A stretch of 7,649 nt of DNA. It comes from Lentisphaeria bacterium (GTDB lineage Bacteria > Verrucomicrobiota > Lentisphaeria > Victivallales > UBA1829). The stretch spans positions 2,815-10,463 of the forward strand of contig DXVA01000145.1 of NCBI GenBank assembly GCA_019408975.1, written 5' to 3'. Positions 6,837 to 7,649 of this stretch are shown here, piece by piece (positions within the stretch are counted from its first letter, which is position 1; every line of letters begins with the position of its first letter). The position numbers were made by a program, and so were the translations under genes. The notes beneath the pieces are model-generated. The model was not told where the DNA came from. It searched no databases and was given only the letters and a program-made list of their open reading frames with translations.

Positions 6837-6855
6837 GATTTTCATCATGAAAATC
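6837..6855. promoter_or_regulatory. 19-bp palindrome upstream of the pilin leader, candidate operator
   Basis: GATTTTCAT (6837-6845), a central C, and ATGAAAATC (6847-6855) form a perfect 9-bp inverted repeat. It lies between the regulator gene and the prepilin-like gene, at the upstream edge of leader copy B, where an operator for the operon could be. No T-run follows on either strand, so it is not an intrinsic terminator. The regulator encoded just upstream is the obvious candidate ligand (inference), but the odd-length centre differs from the CG-centred operators of classical LacI proteins. Confidence 0.4.
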
Positions 6856-6932
6856 CTGATTAACGTACATGATGCGGAAATACTGCATAAATGCTGACTT
6901 CTGCCGTGTCTCATTTTCATCCTCTCTTTTCT

Positions 6933-7649
6933 TTAGTTCCGTTCTATCAATGTTCCCGGGCAAAAACGCTCACCGGGGGAAAAATCGTCGGACAACAGCA
7001 GCTTCACCGCATCGACAGCCATTTCCCGGCGCGGATAGGACATGCCGGACAGACGCGGAGAAAAACGGAGACAGTCCTGATTGTCATAAGCATAAATAAT
7101 CTTTACGTTTTCCGGCAGTCCGAGATTCGCCTGAAGCGAACTCCCGTAATTCCAGCTCACTCCCTCCGCCTGAAGGAAGATCAGCGCATCGAACGGATTT
7201 TCCCGGTAAGCGCGAGCAAATTCCTCCGGACGGTAGCCCGCTTCACTCATGACAATATAATTGCGGTAAGAGTTCCCGTATTTTTCCAGAATGTTTGAAA
7301 CGCCGGTGATCGACGGATATTCCGGTTCCTCCATGTACTCCCTGTAAACGGTGAGGGCGATTCTGGAAAATCCCTGTTCCAGCAGATGCTCCGTCAATGT
7401 CTCATACCCCAGACGGTTCCGGTAGGTGAAGATCGCCCATTCATCCGCGAAGCGCAGCGTCATGTTCCGCCAGAATTCCTCGCCCTGTATCAGCGCAACG
7501 CGGCATCCCCGCCGTGAAAGCTCCGCCAACGGCACCATGAACCACGGCGAAAGCGCCAGAATCCGGGAGGAGGAATCGAATTTTTTCAGCCACGGCCATT
7601 CGATCTTATTCGGATCGTTCGCTTTGGAAACCGGCAGAATCTCCACCAT
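6933..7649 (-). CDS. LacI/GntR-type regulator, C-terminal sensor part (5' end beyond window)
   Basis: 238 residues are present and the reading frame runs off the right edge; the ATG at 7649 is probably internal. The sequence resembles the periplasmic-binding-protein-like effector domain of LacI-type regulators: a hydrophobic strand then PLAELSRRGCRVALIQGE, then GYETLTEHLLEQGFSRIALTVY in the place of the family A..A..HL...G...IA segment, FDALIFLQAEG, and the closing MAVDAVKLLLSDDF...PGTLIER. The DNA-binding domain is outside the window, so whether it has a LacI or a GntR winged-helix head cannot be seen. It lies in the same direction as the prepilin-like gene, 420 bp upstream, and is the most likely regulator of that operon through a sugar ligand (inference). 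Confidence 0.82.
   Translation of the reverse strand: MVEILPVSKANDPNKIEWPWLKKFDSSSRILALSPWFMVPLAELSRRGCRVALIQGEEFWRNMTLRFADEWAIFTYRNRLGYETLTEHLLEQGFSRIALTVYREYMEEPEYPSITGVSNILEKYGNSYRNYIVMSEAGYRPEEFARAYRENPFDALIFLQAEGVSWNYGSSLQANLGLPENVKIIYAYDNQDCLRFSPRLSGMSYPRREMAVDAVKLLLSDDFSPGERFCPGTLIERN

Larger units (their letters stand above)
6513..6932 (-). other. 420-bp non-coding leader of the pilin operon
   Basis: No independent gene is convincing here. The stretch is strongly purine-rich on the plus strand (about 84% purine over 6521-6570 and about 82% over 6741-6796, counted by eye), so a transcript of the operon would begin with a pyrimidine-rich, weakly structured leader. It contains the two leader modules, the 8-mer array and the 19-bp palindrome. 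A 16-nt block at 6909-6924 also matches the intact gene's binding-site/start region (6507-6522) at 15 positions. I found no convincing -35/-10 pair for the operon; transcription could start here or read through from the regulator gene. Confidence 0.7.

Noticed and set aside
6837..6855. Palindrome as an intrinsic terminator of the regulator gene
   Set aside because: The stem is AT-rich and no run of T follows on either strand, so an operator reading is preferred.
6685..6963. Minus-strand frame of 92 codons covering the end of the regulator and the pilin leader
   Set aside because: It starts inside the regulator gene in another frame and runs through repeated leader sequence, with no recognisable domain or binding-site support.

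Overview
The window looks like part of a chromosome from a Lentisphaerota-type bacterium (Victivallis-like, probably gut-associated). This placement is inferred from gene content: a prepilin-like protein with an N-terminal FTLIELLIVIAIIAILAAMLLPALN segment and a C-terminal H-X9-DG motif, placed between a LacI/GntR-type sugar-sensor regulator and a secreted DUF4838 protein. The genes have moderately high GC and the intergenic leaders are AT- or purine-rich. Planctomycetes and Verrucomicrobia share some of these families and cannot be excluded without a search.

Layout, left to right. (1) 1-458, minus: the 5' part of a ThuA-family gene that leaves the window on the left. (2) 459-604: a short AT-rich divergent control region with a perfect 7-bp inverted repeat whose two arms look like the -35 boxes of two opposed promoters. 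(3) 605-1456, plus: an AraC-family regulator with a cupin-like N-terminus. (4) 1461-5660, minus: three tightly spaced genes, transcribed in the order DUF4838 protein with a CBM9-like tail, a secreted 294-residue orphan protein, and an M55 (DppA-like) D-aminopeptidase. (5) 5697-6512, minus: the prepilin-like H-X9-DG protein, 36 bp upstream of the DUF4838 gene and probably the first gene of the same operon. (6) 6513-6932: a 420-bp leader that is purine-rich on the plus strand. It holds a tandemly duplicated leader module with a truncated second pilin start, five tandem copies of an 8-mer and a 19-bp palindrome. (7) 6933-7649, minus: the C-terminal sensor part of a LacI/GntR-type regulator that leaves the window on the right.

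How the genes may work together (inference): the minus-strand set resembles a carbohydrate-utilisation cassette. A sugar-sensing regulator would control a surface or periplasmic pseudopilin, a large secreted glycan-active protein and a secreted accessory protein. A cytoplasmic D-aminopeptidase would handle a D-amino-acid peptide. The AraC regulator most simply controls the divergent ThuA-type sugar gene. AraC and the aminopeptidase gene converge with only 4 bp between their stop codons.

The least ordinary parts are the duplicated pilin leader at 6484-6855 and the regulator-pseudopilin-DUF4838-DppA gene set. No tRNA, rRNA, CRISPR array, transposase or convincing intrinsic terminator was seen.
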